DNA from: Kribbella qitaiheensis
Lineage (GTDB): Bacteria > Actinomycetota > Actinomycetes > Propionibacteriales > Kribbellaceae
Length of the DNA: 64,000 nucleotides
Direction: 5' to 3'
Assembly (NCBI RefSeq): GCF_014217565.1
Contig: NZ_CP043661.1
Span: forward strand, 558,001-622,000
In this document: in pieces, positions 18,612 to 27,222 of the stretch
Layout: the number at the start of each line of letters is the position of its first letter
Position numbering within the stretch: the stretch's first letter is position 1
Translations under genes and position numbers: made by a program
The notes under the pieces: model-generated
What the model was told of the DNA's origin: nothing
Seen by the model: only the letters and a program-made list of their open reading frames with translations
The model's database searches: none

Positions 18612-18948
18612 GACTCTTCGGTTCTCCTTCGCGGCAAAGATCGGGCGGAAGGGCCGCCTGATCGTTGAGCATGAATGCCGCGTGAGTGAACCGCAAGAGG
18701 TTCGCCGATCTTTTCGAATGAATCCAGCATAAGTAATTCCACCGGGTGGTTGTTGCCAAATACACTGGTAAATACCAAGAGTTGTTCGCTGCCGGACAGA
18801 GCGCCCAGATGGTATTTACCAGTTGCTTCACTCGCAGTGGCGCCCCGACCCAGAACGAACACGATCATGCCGAGCCGGGCTCCACGCGCTCTTCGCTGGA
18901 TGGCAGGGGTCGAGGTGCTCGCCGGGGTCGCAGTGGGATGATCGGTCG
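18612..18948. other. Divergent intergenic region with operators and promoters
   Basis: 337 bp between the GH16-like gene (minus) and pdxY (plus). It is locally AT-richer than its surroundings around 18720-18830. Apart from the two palindromes at 18764-18823, a TTGGCA-like -35 element lies on the minus strand next to the left palindrome, followed after 17-18 bases by a TTACTTAT stretch that may be the -10. No gene is visible. Short open frames here have no homology I recognise. Confidence 0.5.
18764..18823. promoter_or_regulatory. Two TGGTA-N2-TACCA palindromes forming a 14-bp inverted repeat
   Basis: ACTGGTAAATACCA at 18764-18777 and its exact reverse complement TGGTATTTACCAGT at 18810-18823. 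Each half is itself a palindrome (TGGTA-AA-TACCA), which favours two binding sites for a dimeric repressor over an RNA hairpin with a 32-base loop. GntR/HutC regulators bind sites of this form, and one is encoded next door at 16750-17487. Confidence 0.65.
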
Positions 18949-19800
18949 GTGAAGATTCTCTCGATTCAGTCTGCGGTCGCTTTTGGGCACGTGGGTAATT
19001 CGGCGGCCGTCTTTCCGCTCCAGCGGATCGGCGTCGAGGTGCTGCCCGTGTACACGGTGAACTTCTCGAACCACACCGGCTATGGAGCGTGGCGCGGGCC
19101 GATGATCAGCCCGGACGACGTGCGAGAGGTTCTCCTGGGCATCGAGGAGCGCGGAGTACTTCCGCAGATCGACGTGGTGCTTTCGGGGTACCAAGGTGGC
19201 GAGGGGATCGCCGACGTCATCCTCGATGCGGTGAAGCGGGTGAAGGCGGCGAATCCCGCGGCGGTGTACTCCTGCGACCCGGTGATGGGGAACGCGAAGT
19301 CCGGGTGCTTCGTCGCTCCGGCAATTCCGGTGCTGCTGCGCGATCGGGTGGTTCCGGCCGCCGACATCATCACGCCCAACCAGTTCGAGCTGGGCTTTCT
19401 GACCGGCACCGAGCCTGACAGCCTCGAGTCCACGCTGGCATCGGTCGAGCTCGTGCGCGCGACCGGGCCGCGCACGGTGCTCGTCACCAGCGTTGAGCGC
19501 CCTGACCGCGAGGACGGCACGATCGAGATGCTCGCCGTTGACGACAGTGGCGCCTGGCTCGTGCAAACGCCGTACATCCCGATGAAGGCGAACGGCTCGG
19601 GTGACGTGACGGCTGCGCTCTTCACGGCGCACTACCGCCGTACGGGCGATCTCGCGGACGCCCTCGCCCGGACAACCTCGAGCGTGTTCGAGTTGCTTTC
19701 GCGCACGCACGAGTCAGGAGAGCGCGAGTTGCAGCTCGTCGAGTCACAGGACGCCTACGCCAACCCGCCGATGCAGTTCACGCCGTACCGCGTCGCCTAA
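18949..19800 (+). CDS. pdxY: Pyridoxal kinase
   Basis: Phosphorylates pyridoxal (vitamin B6 salvage) in the cytoplasm. 283 residues from the GTG at 18949, which gives the family N terminus MKILSIQSAVAFGHVGNSA. The longer upstream frame adds a basic stretch foreign to the family, and the nearby ATG at 18938 is out of frame. Ribokinase-fold motifs: YTVNFSNHTGY substrate lid, CDPVMGN, ITPNQFELGFLTG and the C-terminal anion hole NGSGDVTAALF with catalytic Asp. Length is close to E. coli PdxY. It ends 37 bp from the convergent gene at 19838. Confidence 0.95.
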   Translation: MKILSIQSAVAFGHVGNSAAVFPLQRIGVEVLPVYTVNFSNHTGYGAWRGPMISPDDVREVLLGIEERGVLPQIDVVLSGYQGGEGIADVILDAVKRVKAANPAAVYSCDPVMGNAKSGCFVAPAIPVLLRDRVVPAADIITPNQFELGFLTGTEPDSLESTLASVELVRATGPRTVLVTSVERPDREDGTIEMLAVDDSGAWLVQTPYIPMKANGSGDVTAALFTAHYRRTGDLADALARTTSSVFELLSRTHESGERELQLVESQDAYANPPMQFTPYRVA

Positions 19801-19837
19801 CCAGCTCACGAGGCCCTTGCTCACGGCGGCCTAGGAT

Positions 19838-21004
19838 TTACGGCTTGGCAACCTTCGAGGTGAACGCCGTCTTTATCTCGTCCTCGACACGGATTGCGTC
19901 TTGCTCGCCCTCCAATTTCACGTACGCGTCGAATATCGCGTCCCGGGCGTCGGCCGCCAGGTCTCGGACGTCGTCCACATCCGCCTGGGCCGGGGCCTTC
20001 ACCCCGGCGACCTTCTTCCAGCCGGCCATGAGGTTCGTCAAGGAAGTATCGACCAGCTGCAGTCGCTGGAGGAGTGCCGTTTCGGCGGGCGTCGGGCTCT
20101 TCATCGCCTTCATTTGCTTGAGTTTTGGCTGCAGCACGGCTGACTGCCAGGCGGCGAAGGTCTTGATGTGTGCCGCGGCAGCCGAGAGCTTGGAGGTCGG
20201 CGCCGCCAAAGTGTCGAGACCTTCAAAGGCGGCCGAGTTCCGCATGAGGAACTCGAGCAACTCCTTGTGGGCGCCGTACATGACGTCGAACATGCGCTTG
20301 GCATGGGCGATCTGATCGGCGTCGAGCGGGTTGCTGTACTTGGAGGCCGCTACCGCTTTGATCACGTCCCTGCGGATCTTGGTGTCCGCGAAAATCTGGT
20401 CGGCCGTCTTCTTCTGGTCGAGCTGCTCGCGGATGATCAGGACATCCTGGTCGGTGTGACGGGACTCGTGGTAGAGCGTCCCGACCACTTCGGTGACCTC
20501 GGCCACCGTCAGGTCCTTGAGGGTCTTCGGTATCGTACGACTGCTGAATTTCGAGACGTTCACCTGCACCTTCCAGGCTTTGGAGTCGAAGAGGCCGGAT
20601 GCGCCTGCGCCAGACACGAACGTCCACCCGAACAACGGGACACCGTAGCCGTTCAACTCCACCCCGATCGTCTTCATCATGGAGTTGGCGAAGTTTTTGA
20701 GCGACATCCCGGGCTGCGTGGTCCACAGTTTGACGGCTTGGTCCACGTACTTGTCCTGGCTCGTCTGTCTGTCGAGGCCGTAGCTGAGACGCTGCACGAC
20801 CGGCGCCGCGGCGGCGACCTGCTGACGGCCGAGCAGCAACTGACTCACACCGCGGTTGCCGGCGGCCCGCTGGAGCATGATGATCGACTCTCCGGTGGGC
20901 TGGCGCCGGTCCGGCCCGACGAGGTCGGGACGATGTGGCCCCTGCCAGCAGCGTGTGCTACCGCTGTTCGGCACTCTTGATGCATCGATGCGGTGCGATC
21001 GCAC
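19838..21004 (-). CDS. AGNR-type N terminus with HExxH motif, putative zinc peptidase or injected effector
   Basis: 388 residues from a GTG with GGAAGG eight bases upstream. No signal peptide. Near residues 43-58 it has MLQRAAGNRGVSQLLL and then VVQRL at 69-73, the LQR-AGNR-QR pattern that in actinobacteria marks proteins associated with extracellular contractile injection systems and DUF4157 peptidases. At 179-183 is HESRH within TLYHESRHTDQ, an HExxH zinc-binding motif in the same sequence setting as the DUF4157 HELTH-VVQQ site. The C-terminal 200 residues are helical with no motif I know. No injection-system genes are in the window. The peptidase role is an inference. An alternative start is the Met at residue 43. 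Confidence 0.65.
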   Translation of the reverse strand: MRSHRIDASRVPNSGSTRCWQGPHRPDLVGPDRRQPTGESIIMLQRAAGNRGVSQLLLGRQQVAAAAPVVQRLSYGLDRQTSQDKYVDQAVKLWTTQPGMSLKNFANSMMKTIGVELNGYGVPLFGWTFVSGAGASGLFDSKAWKVQVNVSKFSSRTIPKTLKDLTVAEVTEVVGTLYHESRHTDQDVLIIREQLDQKKTADQIFADTKIRRDVIKAVAASKYSNPLDADQIAHAKRMFDVMYGAHKELLEFLMRNSAAFEGLDTLAAPTSKLSAAAAHIKTFAAWQSAVLQPKLKQMKAMKSPTPAETALLQRLQLVDTSLTNLMAGWKKVAGVKAPAQADVDDVRDLAADARDAIFDAYVKLEGEQDAIRVEDEIKTAFTSKVAKP

Positions 21005-21097
21005 GGGTCAATCCTTCCGGAAGACACCTCCCCTGAACCGTACGCCGGCTTGCTCGAATCGGCGAGACCGGATCGAACCGGCCCCCCTCGACTGAGC

Positions 21098-22966
21098 TCA
21101 CTCTTCGGCCAGTACGACGACCCGGTCGCCGGCGCGGAGGGTCAGCGGCTCGTTCTTGGGTGGGTTGAGCACGACGCCGTACTCCGGCGGCCGGTAGAAC
21201 TGGTCGTGGACCCGGTACCCGATAGCGGTCTCGCCGCGACGGCGGGCGGCCTCGGCGATGGTCGCGAAGGTGGCGGGGGTGTCCGGCCGGAGGTAGTCGG
21301 TGGCGGGCTTGAGGTAGATCTCGGCGTTCTCGGGGTTGAACAGGTCGTCGAAGACGGCGGCGAGATGCCGGTTCTCGGTGAGCTGGGTGAGCAGCAGGCT
21401 GATCAGCTTGTCACTGACGACGAAGTCGTCGGCGCGGGTCACCTCGGCGATCTCGCGGTTCGCGTCGTCGTTGATCTCGCTGACGATCGAGTACGGCTGG
21501 TCCATCGAGGTCGCCAGGTCGCGCAGATGCAGCAGCGTGACCAGCGTGCGTGCGTCCGCTTCCTGTGCGCCGATGTCGTCGGCCGACAAGACGATCACGT
21601 GCTGATAGCTGCAGACGTCCAAGGTCTCCAGTTCGGCACGATTGGTGGGGTCGCACCCTCTCGCTGAGATCGACAACGTGTCCGGACTTCCGGTCGCGAC
21701 GGCGGAGTCGCGGCCGGCTATTCGTAGTACGGAACCTGGATAGGCGAAGGCGTCGAGCAGTTCGAGGATCTGCGGTGCTCGCTTGTTCCAGCCGATCATC
21801 AGCGTCTTGGTCGGCACCTGCGTCTGCGTGACCTGCGGAGCGATGGCGGCTTCGATGATCGTGGCCGGTGCCTGGGTCAGCCGGATCATGGTGTCGTCCT
21901 CGGCCAGCACGATCAGTTCGTCGCCGGTCGCGATCGGCTGGCCGGCGGGTGGGTTGAGGACGATGGAGTCGTCGCTGTGGCGCAGGCCGACCGGGATGCC
22001 GAGTTCGTAGGCGTGTGCGGCATCACCGAAGGTGGTACCGGCCAACGAGGGCTCGGCTCTGAGGTAGAACTCGTTGCCGGCGAAGGCGAGCAGGTCGGCG
22101 CACACCGCCGAGAGGCCCGATTGGCGATGGGCGTTGACGAGCAGCCGTACGGCGAGCTCGTCGGCACCGATGAGTTGTGCCCGCGGTCCTCCCGCCAGGC
22201 GGGCGGCGGGGAGGTTGGCCGAGTCTGCCACGGCCGCCACGATGTGCGGTCCGGCCGTGCCCGTCGCTCGGCTGCCCAGTGACAGCAGCACCTTGATCAC
22301 GTGGATGTCGGGATCGGCCGAGTCGGGCGGCAGGACCATGACCGATCGAGCGGTGGCCAGGCTGACCAGCGGAAGATCGGAGGGGCGCAGTGGGCTGCCG
22401 GTCCGGCAGACCACGGCCGTCTTGCCGAGGTCCGGGACGCGGGCGCGGATGGCGTCCTCCATCTCCACCTTGTCCTTGTCGGCGAGGATCGCGACACAGG
22501 ATCGGCGGTTGCTCTTGTTGGCCTCGGCCAGTTCCGCCACCACGGTGAAGATCTGCTCGGACCAGCCGAGGACGACGGTGTGGTCCTGCTCGACGATTCG
22601 CGAGCGGCCCTTGCGCAGTACGGTGATCTTGTTCTCGAGCCCGGTGGTCAGCACGCCGATGAACGAACTGACGATGAAGATGCCGCCGAGCGTCGCGATC
22701 AGCATCAGGGCCAGAAAGACCAGACCGCCCTGATCGCCGCCCATCGTGCCCGGGTCAAGGGTGCGGAGCAGGCTCATCCACAGCACACCGTGCCAGCCGC
22801 CATGGCCGCCGACGTCGCCGGGCGCGAAGAGGAGCAGTAGCCCCGATACCATCACGACCAGCAAGGCCGAGGCGAGACCGAGCCAGCCGATCAGCGCAGG
22901 AGTCCCTCGCGACATCGTGCCGTCGAACCAGTACCGCGCTCTGTCCCGCCACATACCGAAGCCCAT
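21098..22966 (-). CDS. CASTOR/POLLUX-like ion channel with tandem RCK domains
   Basis: 622 residues. Two or three membrane helices in the first 110 residues (ALIGWLGLASALLVVMVSG; LVFLALMLIATLGGIFIVSS) flank a pore-loop region WMSLLRTLDPGTMGGDQGG. The rest is cytosolic, with two Rossmann-like RCK domains: VVLGWSEQIFTVVAELAEAN (about 131-150) and LMIGWNKRAPQILELLDAF (about 390-408). Each ends in a TrkA-C-like part (GDELIVLAEDD; GDRVVVLAEE). This is the CASTOR/POLLUX-related channel family, cation channels of the inner membrane. The next minus-strand gene, the HExxH protein, starts 93 bp downstream. Confidence 0.9.
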   Translation of the reverse strand: MGFGMWRDRARYWFDGTMSRGTPALIGWLGLASALLVVMVSGLLLLFAPGDVGGHGGWHGVLWMSLLRTLDPGTMGGDQGGLVFLALMLIATLGGIFIVSSFIGVLTTGLENKITVLRKGRSRIVEQDHTVVLGWSEQIFTVVAELAEANKSNRRSCVAILADKDKVEMEDAIRARVPDLGKTAVVCRTGSPLRPSDLPLVSLATARSVMVLPPDSADPDIHVIKVLLSLGSRATGTAGPHIVAAVADSANLPAARLAGGPRAQLIGADELAVRLLVNAHRQSGLSAVCADLLAFAGNEFYLRAEPSLAGTTFGDAAHAYELGIPVGLRHSDDSIVLNPPAGQPIATGDELIVLAEDDTMIRLTQAPATIIEAAIAPQVTQTQVPTKTLMIGWNKRAPQILELLDAFAYPGSVLRIAGRDSAVATGSPDTLSISARGCDPTNRAELETLDVCSYQHVIVLSADDIGAQEADARTLVTLLHLRDLATSMDQPYSIVSEINDDANREIAEVTRADDFVVSDKLISLLLTQLTENRHLAAVFDDLFNPENAEIYLKPATDYLRPDTPATFATIAEAARRRGETAIGYRVHDQFYRPPEYGVVLNPPKNEPLTLRAGDRVVVLAEE

Positions 22967-23049
22967 CTCCCACCCACGCCGCCGATCTGCCCCGGGCGCA
23001 CTATGCCATCACGATGCCTTCCGCGTCGCCGGTTGGCCGGTTGATCAGG

Positions 23050-23220
23050 CTGCTAGGTGAACGCTCCAGCCTGGGCATGGTGGACCACGTCGGCATTGAC
23101 AACGTCGCCGCAGCCCGGGCCGCGACCGCGCACCTGGTCGAGCTCGGCCGTCGCCGCATCGCCTTCATCGGTACTCAACGTCGGCCGACGTCCGAGATCG
23201 CGCGCCTTCGCACCACGGGC
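23050..23220 (+). pseudogene. Remnant of a LacI-family regulator
   Basis: About 57 codons reading LLGER, then DHVGIDNVAAARAATAHL, VELGRRRIAFIGTQ and a PTSEIARLR tail. This is the start of the sugar-binding domain of actinobacterial LacI regulators. The DNA-binding part and the C-terminal two thirds are absent and the frame runs into non-homologous sequence, so it is a deletion remnant between the channel gene and the cyclase operon. Confidence 0.7.
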
Positions 23221-23240
23221 CCCACAACAGGGCGCGTCCT

Positions 23241-23810
23241 TCAGGTGGCCACCATCGAGACAGCGATCGCCGGCATCCCAAGGGCGAAGCAGATCAAGGA
23301 AGCCCGGATCCAGCGGTATTTTAGGAGAACGATTCGGCTGAGGTCCGCCGCGGTTGTGAGCAGGCTGGTCTGCTCATCGAAACCGGTACTGCGGACTGCG
23401 TCGGGCAGGTGCCCGGTTCTGGCGGCCCGGTGGATGTCGGCGAACGACGTCACCGGGGTGCCGCCGCTCCAGGAGCTGCGGCGGTAGCGAGGCGTCAGCG
23501 CGGTCAGCAGACAGCCCAACGCAGCAAGCCAGAGCAGGCAGGCCAGCAACCACGAGGAACCACAGACGCTGTTGCCGGAGCAGCGGGACGGATCGAACCG
23601 GCTGGTTCCCAAAGGTGCTCCCAACCCGAGCCCCATCGCCGCGATCAGCAGGGAGGCTTTGGTGTCGGCTCTGACGATCTCGCTTCGCAGATCAGCCACC
23701 ATCTGAACGGCCAGAGTTCGCTGGACGCCGACCGCTTTGCCGCGACAGGTCCGTCGGCTCGGCTGCCTACGCGCGGGAATTCGGCTGCCACTGGACAGGC
23801 CGGGTCTCAT
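23241..23810 (-). CDS. Membrane protein resembling the Pycsar TM effector (DUF5706-type)
   Basis: 189 residues from the ATG at 23810, which overlaps the stop of the upstream gene in ATGA. An open extension further up is Arg-rich and unlike a protein start. After a basic N terminus comes LRSEIVRADTKASLLIAAMG (about 41-60), the signature of the DUF5706 effector family: a charged helix with ADxKAS running straight into the first membrane helix. A second helix lies at about 82-103 and a last one near 168-187, with a soluble segment between (PVTSFADIHRA). In Pycsar systems such proteins depolarise the membrane when a cyclase makes cCMP or cUMP. Last gene of the operon. Effector role inferred from family and from the cyclase gene four genes upstream. 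Confidence 0.72.
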   Translation of the reverse strand: MRPGLSSGSRIPARRQPSRRTCRGKAVGVQRTLAVQMVADLRSEIVRADTKASLLIAAMGLGLGAPLGTSRFDPSRCSGNSVCGSSWLLACLLWLAALGCLLTALTPRYRRSSWSGGTPVTSFADIHRAARTGHLPDAVRSTGFDEQTSLLTTAADLSRIVLLKYRWIRASLICFALGMPAIAVSMVAT

Positions 23811-24160
23811 GACAGGATCACCAGGCAGACGCCGCCGACCGCGCCGCCGATCAGGGCTTGCCGATGAGTGATTTCGGCGGAGGCGTTCCGAAGAGCGTCG
23901 GCGAGCGTCAAACCGAGGCCGTGGACCAGGCAGGCGAGCCCGCACACGGCCTCGCCGTACAGGAATGCCAGTGGCAGGGGGCGTTTCACGAGCTTGCGAG
24001 AGATCGTGGTGCCCAGGTACTCCGGCGTCAGGAACAAGGCACTGGTCGCATCGACGATCAGATCGATGCTTGCCGGCAGACGGATCGCCAGCGGGTGCAG
24101 TATCCAGCGCAGGAACAAGTACAGCCCCACCGCGAGCCCCACGGCGTACTCAACGGTCAT
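23807..24160 (-). CDS. Small polytopic membrane protein of the cyclase operon
   Basis: 117 residues with three hydrophobic segments (about 5-20, 68-88, 100-117) and a hydrophilic, amphipathic section SRKLVKRPLPL between the first two. I do not recognise a family. Its 5' end overlaps the SPFH-like gene by 11 bp and its 3' end overlaps the TM-effector gene by 4 bp, so it is co-translated with both and probably acts with them at the membrane. Confidence 0.72.
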   Translation of the reverse strand: MTVEYAVGLAVGLYLFLRWILHPLAIRLPASIDLIVDATSALFLTPEYLGTTISRKLVKRPLPLAFLYGEAVCGLACLVHGLGLTLADALRNASAEITHRQALIGGAVGGVCLVILS

Positions 24161-25169
24161 CGTCGGGTCCCGGTGGCAGTTGGTGATCAGCGTTCGGATC
24201 GGGAGAGGGGAGTTGCTGTTTGTAGAGCGGGCGTTGGGTCGTCGTACCGTCGGCCGCGTTCGCCAGGATCTCCCGCAAGGTCTTGATCGCCAGCTGAGTC
24301 GGCTCCTCGAGCATGTGGTCTTCCAGTTGCCCGGCGTCGATCATCTTCTGAATGAGCTGCAGGCGGTTCGCCATCGCCTGTCGCTCGTCTGCGCGCCGGC
24401 CTTCGAGGACCAGTGGAAGATCGTCGGGGTTGCGAGCCAGCATCAGTGCCCACAGGTTGTCGTCCTGACGGAACAACTCGTTGTACCGGTCGACCTTCGC
24501 CTGGATGATCTCGTGCTCCTGTTCGGAGGCGGCTTTGGCACCCAGATGCCGGGCGGCTGCCTGGACCGTGCCGTAGCCGCTGCGGCGCAGCGAAGCGAAG
24601 TGTTCGAGCGCGTCGCTGTCGAGCCCGAGACGGACCGCGCAGTCGACCCGGAGACCGAAGTCGGCGCCGATCCTGGCCTCGTCCAATGCGCGGTTGACTG
24701 CCTCCTCGGCGGCCGCGTTGTCCTCGATGGCGAACAGGCGGGTCTGCTTGGTCATCAGCCGGCGCAAGGCCGGCTCGACGGTTGCCCGGACATCGCGAAC
24801 GCCGCGTCGTACGACGGTCTCCGGGGCGGCGACGAACCAGCTCACGTCTACCTCGGTCTGGAAGAAGAACGCGTCGCCCTGACTCGGAAGGCGGTACTCG
24901 AAGTACTGGTGATGATGGGCGACGTCAACCTCGTAGAGGGTGCGGAGGTTCCGGACGACGAGTTCACCGCGGGTCGGCTGGCGGTCGACGCCGTACGTCG
25001 TAACGCTGCCGTCGGCGGCGAGGAGAACTACGGCCCGGTCGGCGGACGCCTCAGGACGGCTCCGGACGAATTCGAATCGCCGAAGGCCCCGGACGGTGAG
25101 GATCGGGTCGTTGAGGACTTGCGGCCGGTCGGTCGGCAGACCGCCGGGATCAGATACGGACGGGGACAT
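24150..25169 (-). CDS. SPFH/band-7-like protein of the cyclase operon
   Basis: 339 residues, GAGGAG six bases before the ATG. No membrane helix. Residues about 95-200 look like an SPFH/band-7 core: FFFQTEVDVSWFVAAPETVV, RRGVRDVRATVEPALRRLM and then an Arg-Asp-rich helix pair with NRALDEARIGADFGLRVDC. A long charged helical region (about 215-310) follows, with LGAKAASEQEHEIIQAKVDR likely to form a coiled coil, and the tail is Pro-rich. SPFH proteins scaffold membrane complexes. The assignment is by pattern only and should be taken as tentative. It is the middle gene of the operon, starting 10 bases after the STAND-like gene. Confidence 0.65.
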   Translation of the reverse strand: MSPSVSDPGGLPTDRPQVLNDPILTVRGLRRFEFVRSRPEASADRAVVLLAADGSVTTYGVDRQPTRGELVVRNLRTLYEVDVAHHHQYFEYRLPSQGDAFFFQTEVDVSWFVAAPETVVRRGVRDVRATVEPALRRLMTKQTRLFAIEDNAAAEEAVNRALDEARIGADFGLRVDCAVRLGLDSDALEHFASLRRSGYGTVQAAARHLGAKAASEQEHEIIQAKVDRYNELFRQDDNLWALMLARNPDDLPLVLEGRRADERQAMANRLQLIQKMIDAGQLEDHMLEEPTQLAIKTLREILANAADGTTTQRPLYKQQLPSPDPNADHQLPPGPDDDR

Positions 25170-25178
25170 CGGTACTCC

Positions 25179-27222
25179 TCAGAGGTCGGCAATCGATGGG
25201 ACCGGAAGGCGTTCGCGCAAGCGCTCGGCGACCGGCAAGGCGGTTGCCGGAGCGGTTGCCGGCAGATAGCGCAGAAGGTGGTCGAGCCGGGCACTCTCGT
25301 TGGGTGAACGGGCCAACCCACTGAACAACCTGCCGAGCTGGGTCTCGAGATCCTGATCCCCGCCGGCCAGGACAACCCAACGGGCAAGGCATTGCCGAGC
25401 GTCCTTGTTGTCCTTGGTGTCGTTGAGCATCGTGCGCCACAGTTCGCTGTGGTAAGCCCAGGCTGCTCGGTTGGAAGCAGCCAGGCGAAGCAGGATCGGC
25501 CGGCTGGCCGCCCGCGAGGACTCTCGCCTGTCCGCGGCTCGCAGGAACGCCCGGAAGGCGAGGGGCCGGCACGGGTTGCCTGCGGTGGCCCAGTTGGTAA
25601 GCGTTCCCAGTGTTTGCAGGGCGACCGGTCCGGTCAGCAGATCTGCGACGGTTTGGACCAGCTCGCGGGCCAACCGTTCGTCCTGGGCGGGTTGGCGTGC
25701 GATGGTGTGGATGAGGCCGATCGCTGACCTGCCGAGCAGGTCGGCGAGAACAGAGACGGTCCGTGTGGTGGTCCAGCGTTTCGCGACACTGCCGTCGGCC
25801 CAGTCGCGCAGCAGACCCCGGACCGAGGCCTCGGCGCCTTGGTCGACGGCGGTGGACAACGCCCAGGCAGCGAGTTGACGGCGGCGGAGCAGGTCCGACC
25901 CGGCCCACGGAACCAGCAACCGGTCGCGGACCGTGGCGAAGTCCACTGCGGCCAGGCAACCGGCTGCTACCGCAGCTCGAACATGTCTCTGCTGGCGAGT
26001 TGTGTTCCCGAGTTCGAGCAACCAGCCGATGATCGGCTCGCGTGCGGCAGGGTGCTCGGACCAGACGTGGCGCAGCAGGATCGGCCAGGTGGAGCGATAG
26101 CGAAACCCAGTCAGCCGGGGCCGGCCCGCCGGTGACCTCCTCGTCGTACTCCACCGCCCGGGCGCGTGCCAGCCGTGCGCTGCGGTCGGTGCCGAAGATC
26201 GACAACCCAGCGGGCCGGACCGGATCCTCCTGATGCTGGAATGCGAGGTAGAGGGCATCACCTGCTTCCGCGATGACCGGGTACGGCGACTGGTCGAAGA
26301 CGGCGAGCGCGATCAAGAACGCCTTGTCTCGTAGCGAACAGCCGGCATCGGCGAATAGCCGGCGAGCCAGCCTCTCGGCAGCGTCTGCGCCGTACGCCGT
26401 GAGCTCGTCGGCGGTCAGACCACCACCGAGATGGATGAGCAGGATCTGGGCGAAACCGGCGATCTCGGCCGGTGCCGGATCGGCCGACAGGTACGCCTGG
26501 GTTTCGGGGAGCTCGACGGCCGCCGCCCAGGCCGAAGGCTCCGCGACGGCGCTGAGATGGGCCGTGAGGATCTCGACGGGTGGAATCGATTGCACCGTGC
26601 ACAGCTCGTCCAGGGAGTCATCCAGCGCCGCGTGGTGGTCCATGGTGATGACCAGGTAGCCGTCGGACTCCTCCAGGAACCGGCGCGCCGCGTGAAGATG
26701 GAGCTGACGCAACGGGGATTCGGCTGTGGTGGTGAGGTCGGCGACGAGATGCCCGGTTCCTGGCTGCAGGACGTCGACCAGCCGATCAGGGGTGACGGCC
26801 GGATCGAGAACGACCAGGGGATCGCGCTCGGTGAGTACGTTCGCGAGCATACTCAGCGACACCATCCGCCGTCCGGAATCAGCTGGACCGCGCAGCACGA
26901 GAATTCGCTCGGCGCGAAGACGACTGAGCAGTACGCCGTAGTCTCGCGGCTCGGCGAACCTCCGGGTGAGTTCAGCGCGGTAGCCGGCCGGCACTGGCCC
27001 GCTGACCAGTGGACGCGCCAGCTCGGTCAGGGGGTAGATCTTCACGATCTTGTCGCCCGCCACGACATCGCCGCTGACGCTCGTCTCACCGAGCACGTTC
27101 GCGCTGCTTGCCAACAGATGCGGTGCACCCGCACGGAACTGTCGGGCGGCTTCGTCGGCTGTCACAAGCTCGTCGTCGGCGGCTGCCGTGCCGACGTCAG
27201 TTTCCTGTGCCTCGGCTGTCAT
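25179..27222 (-). pseudogene. STAND-like NTPase-type protein of the cyclase operon, frameshifted
   Basis: Reads in one frame from the start at 27222 to about 26080 and then in a second frame to the stop at 25179. The span is one base more than a multiple of three, consistent with a single extra base in the 8-base window 26073-26080. The joined product would be about 680 residues. N-terminal linker GETSVSGDVVAGDKIVKI (about 45-62), then an NTPase-like domain whose Walker A region LRGPADSGRRMVSL lacks the usual Lys-Ser/Thr, a possible Walker B YLVITMDHH (about 189-197), and a helical-repeat-like second half rich in Leu, Ala and Arg. As read, the protein ends in unrelated sequence after about 390 good residues. 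The start overlaps the cyclase stop by 4 bp. Error and true decay cannot be told apart here. Confidence 0.7.
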
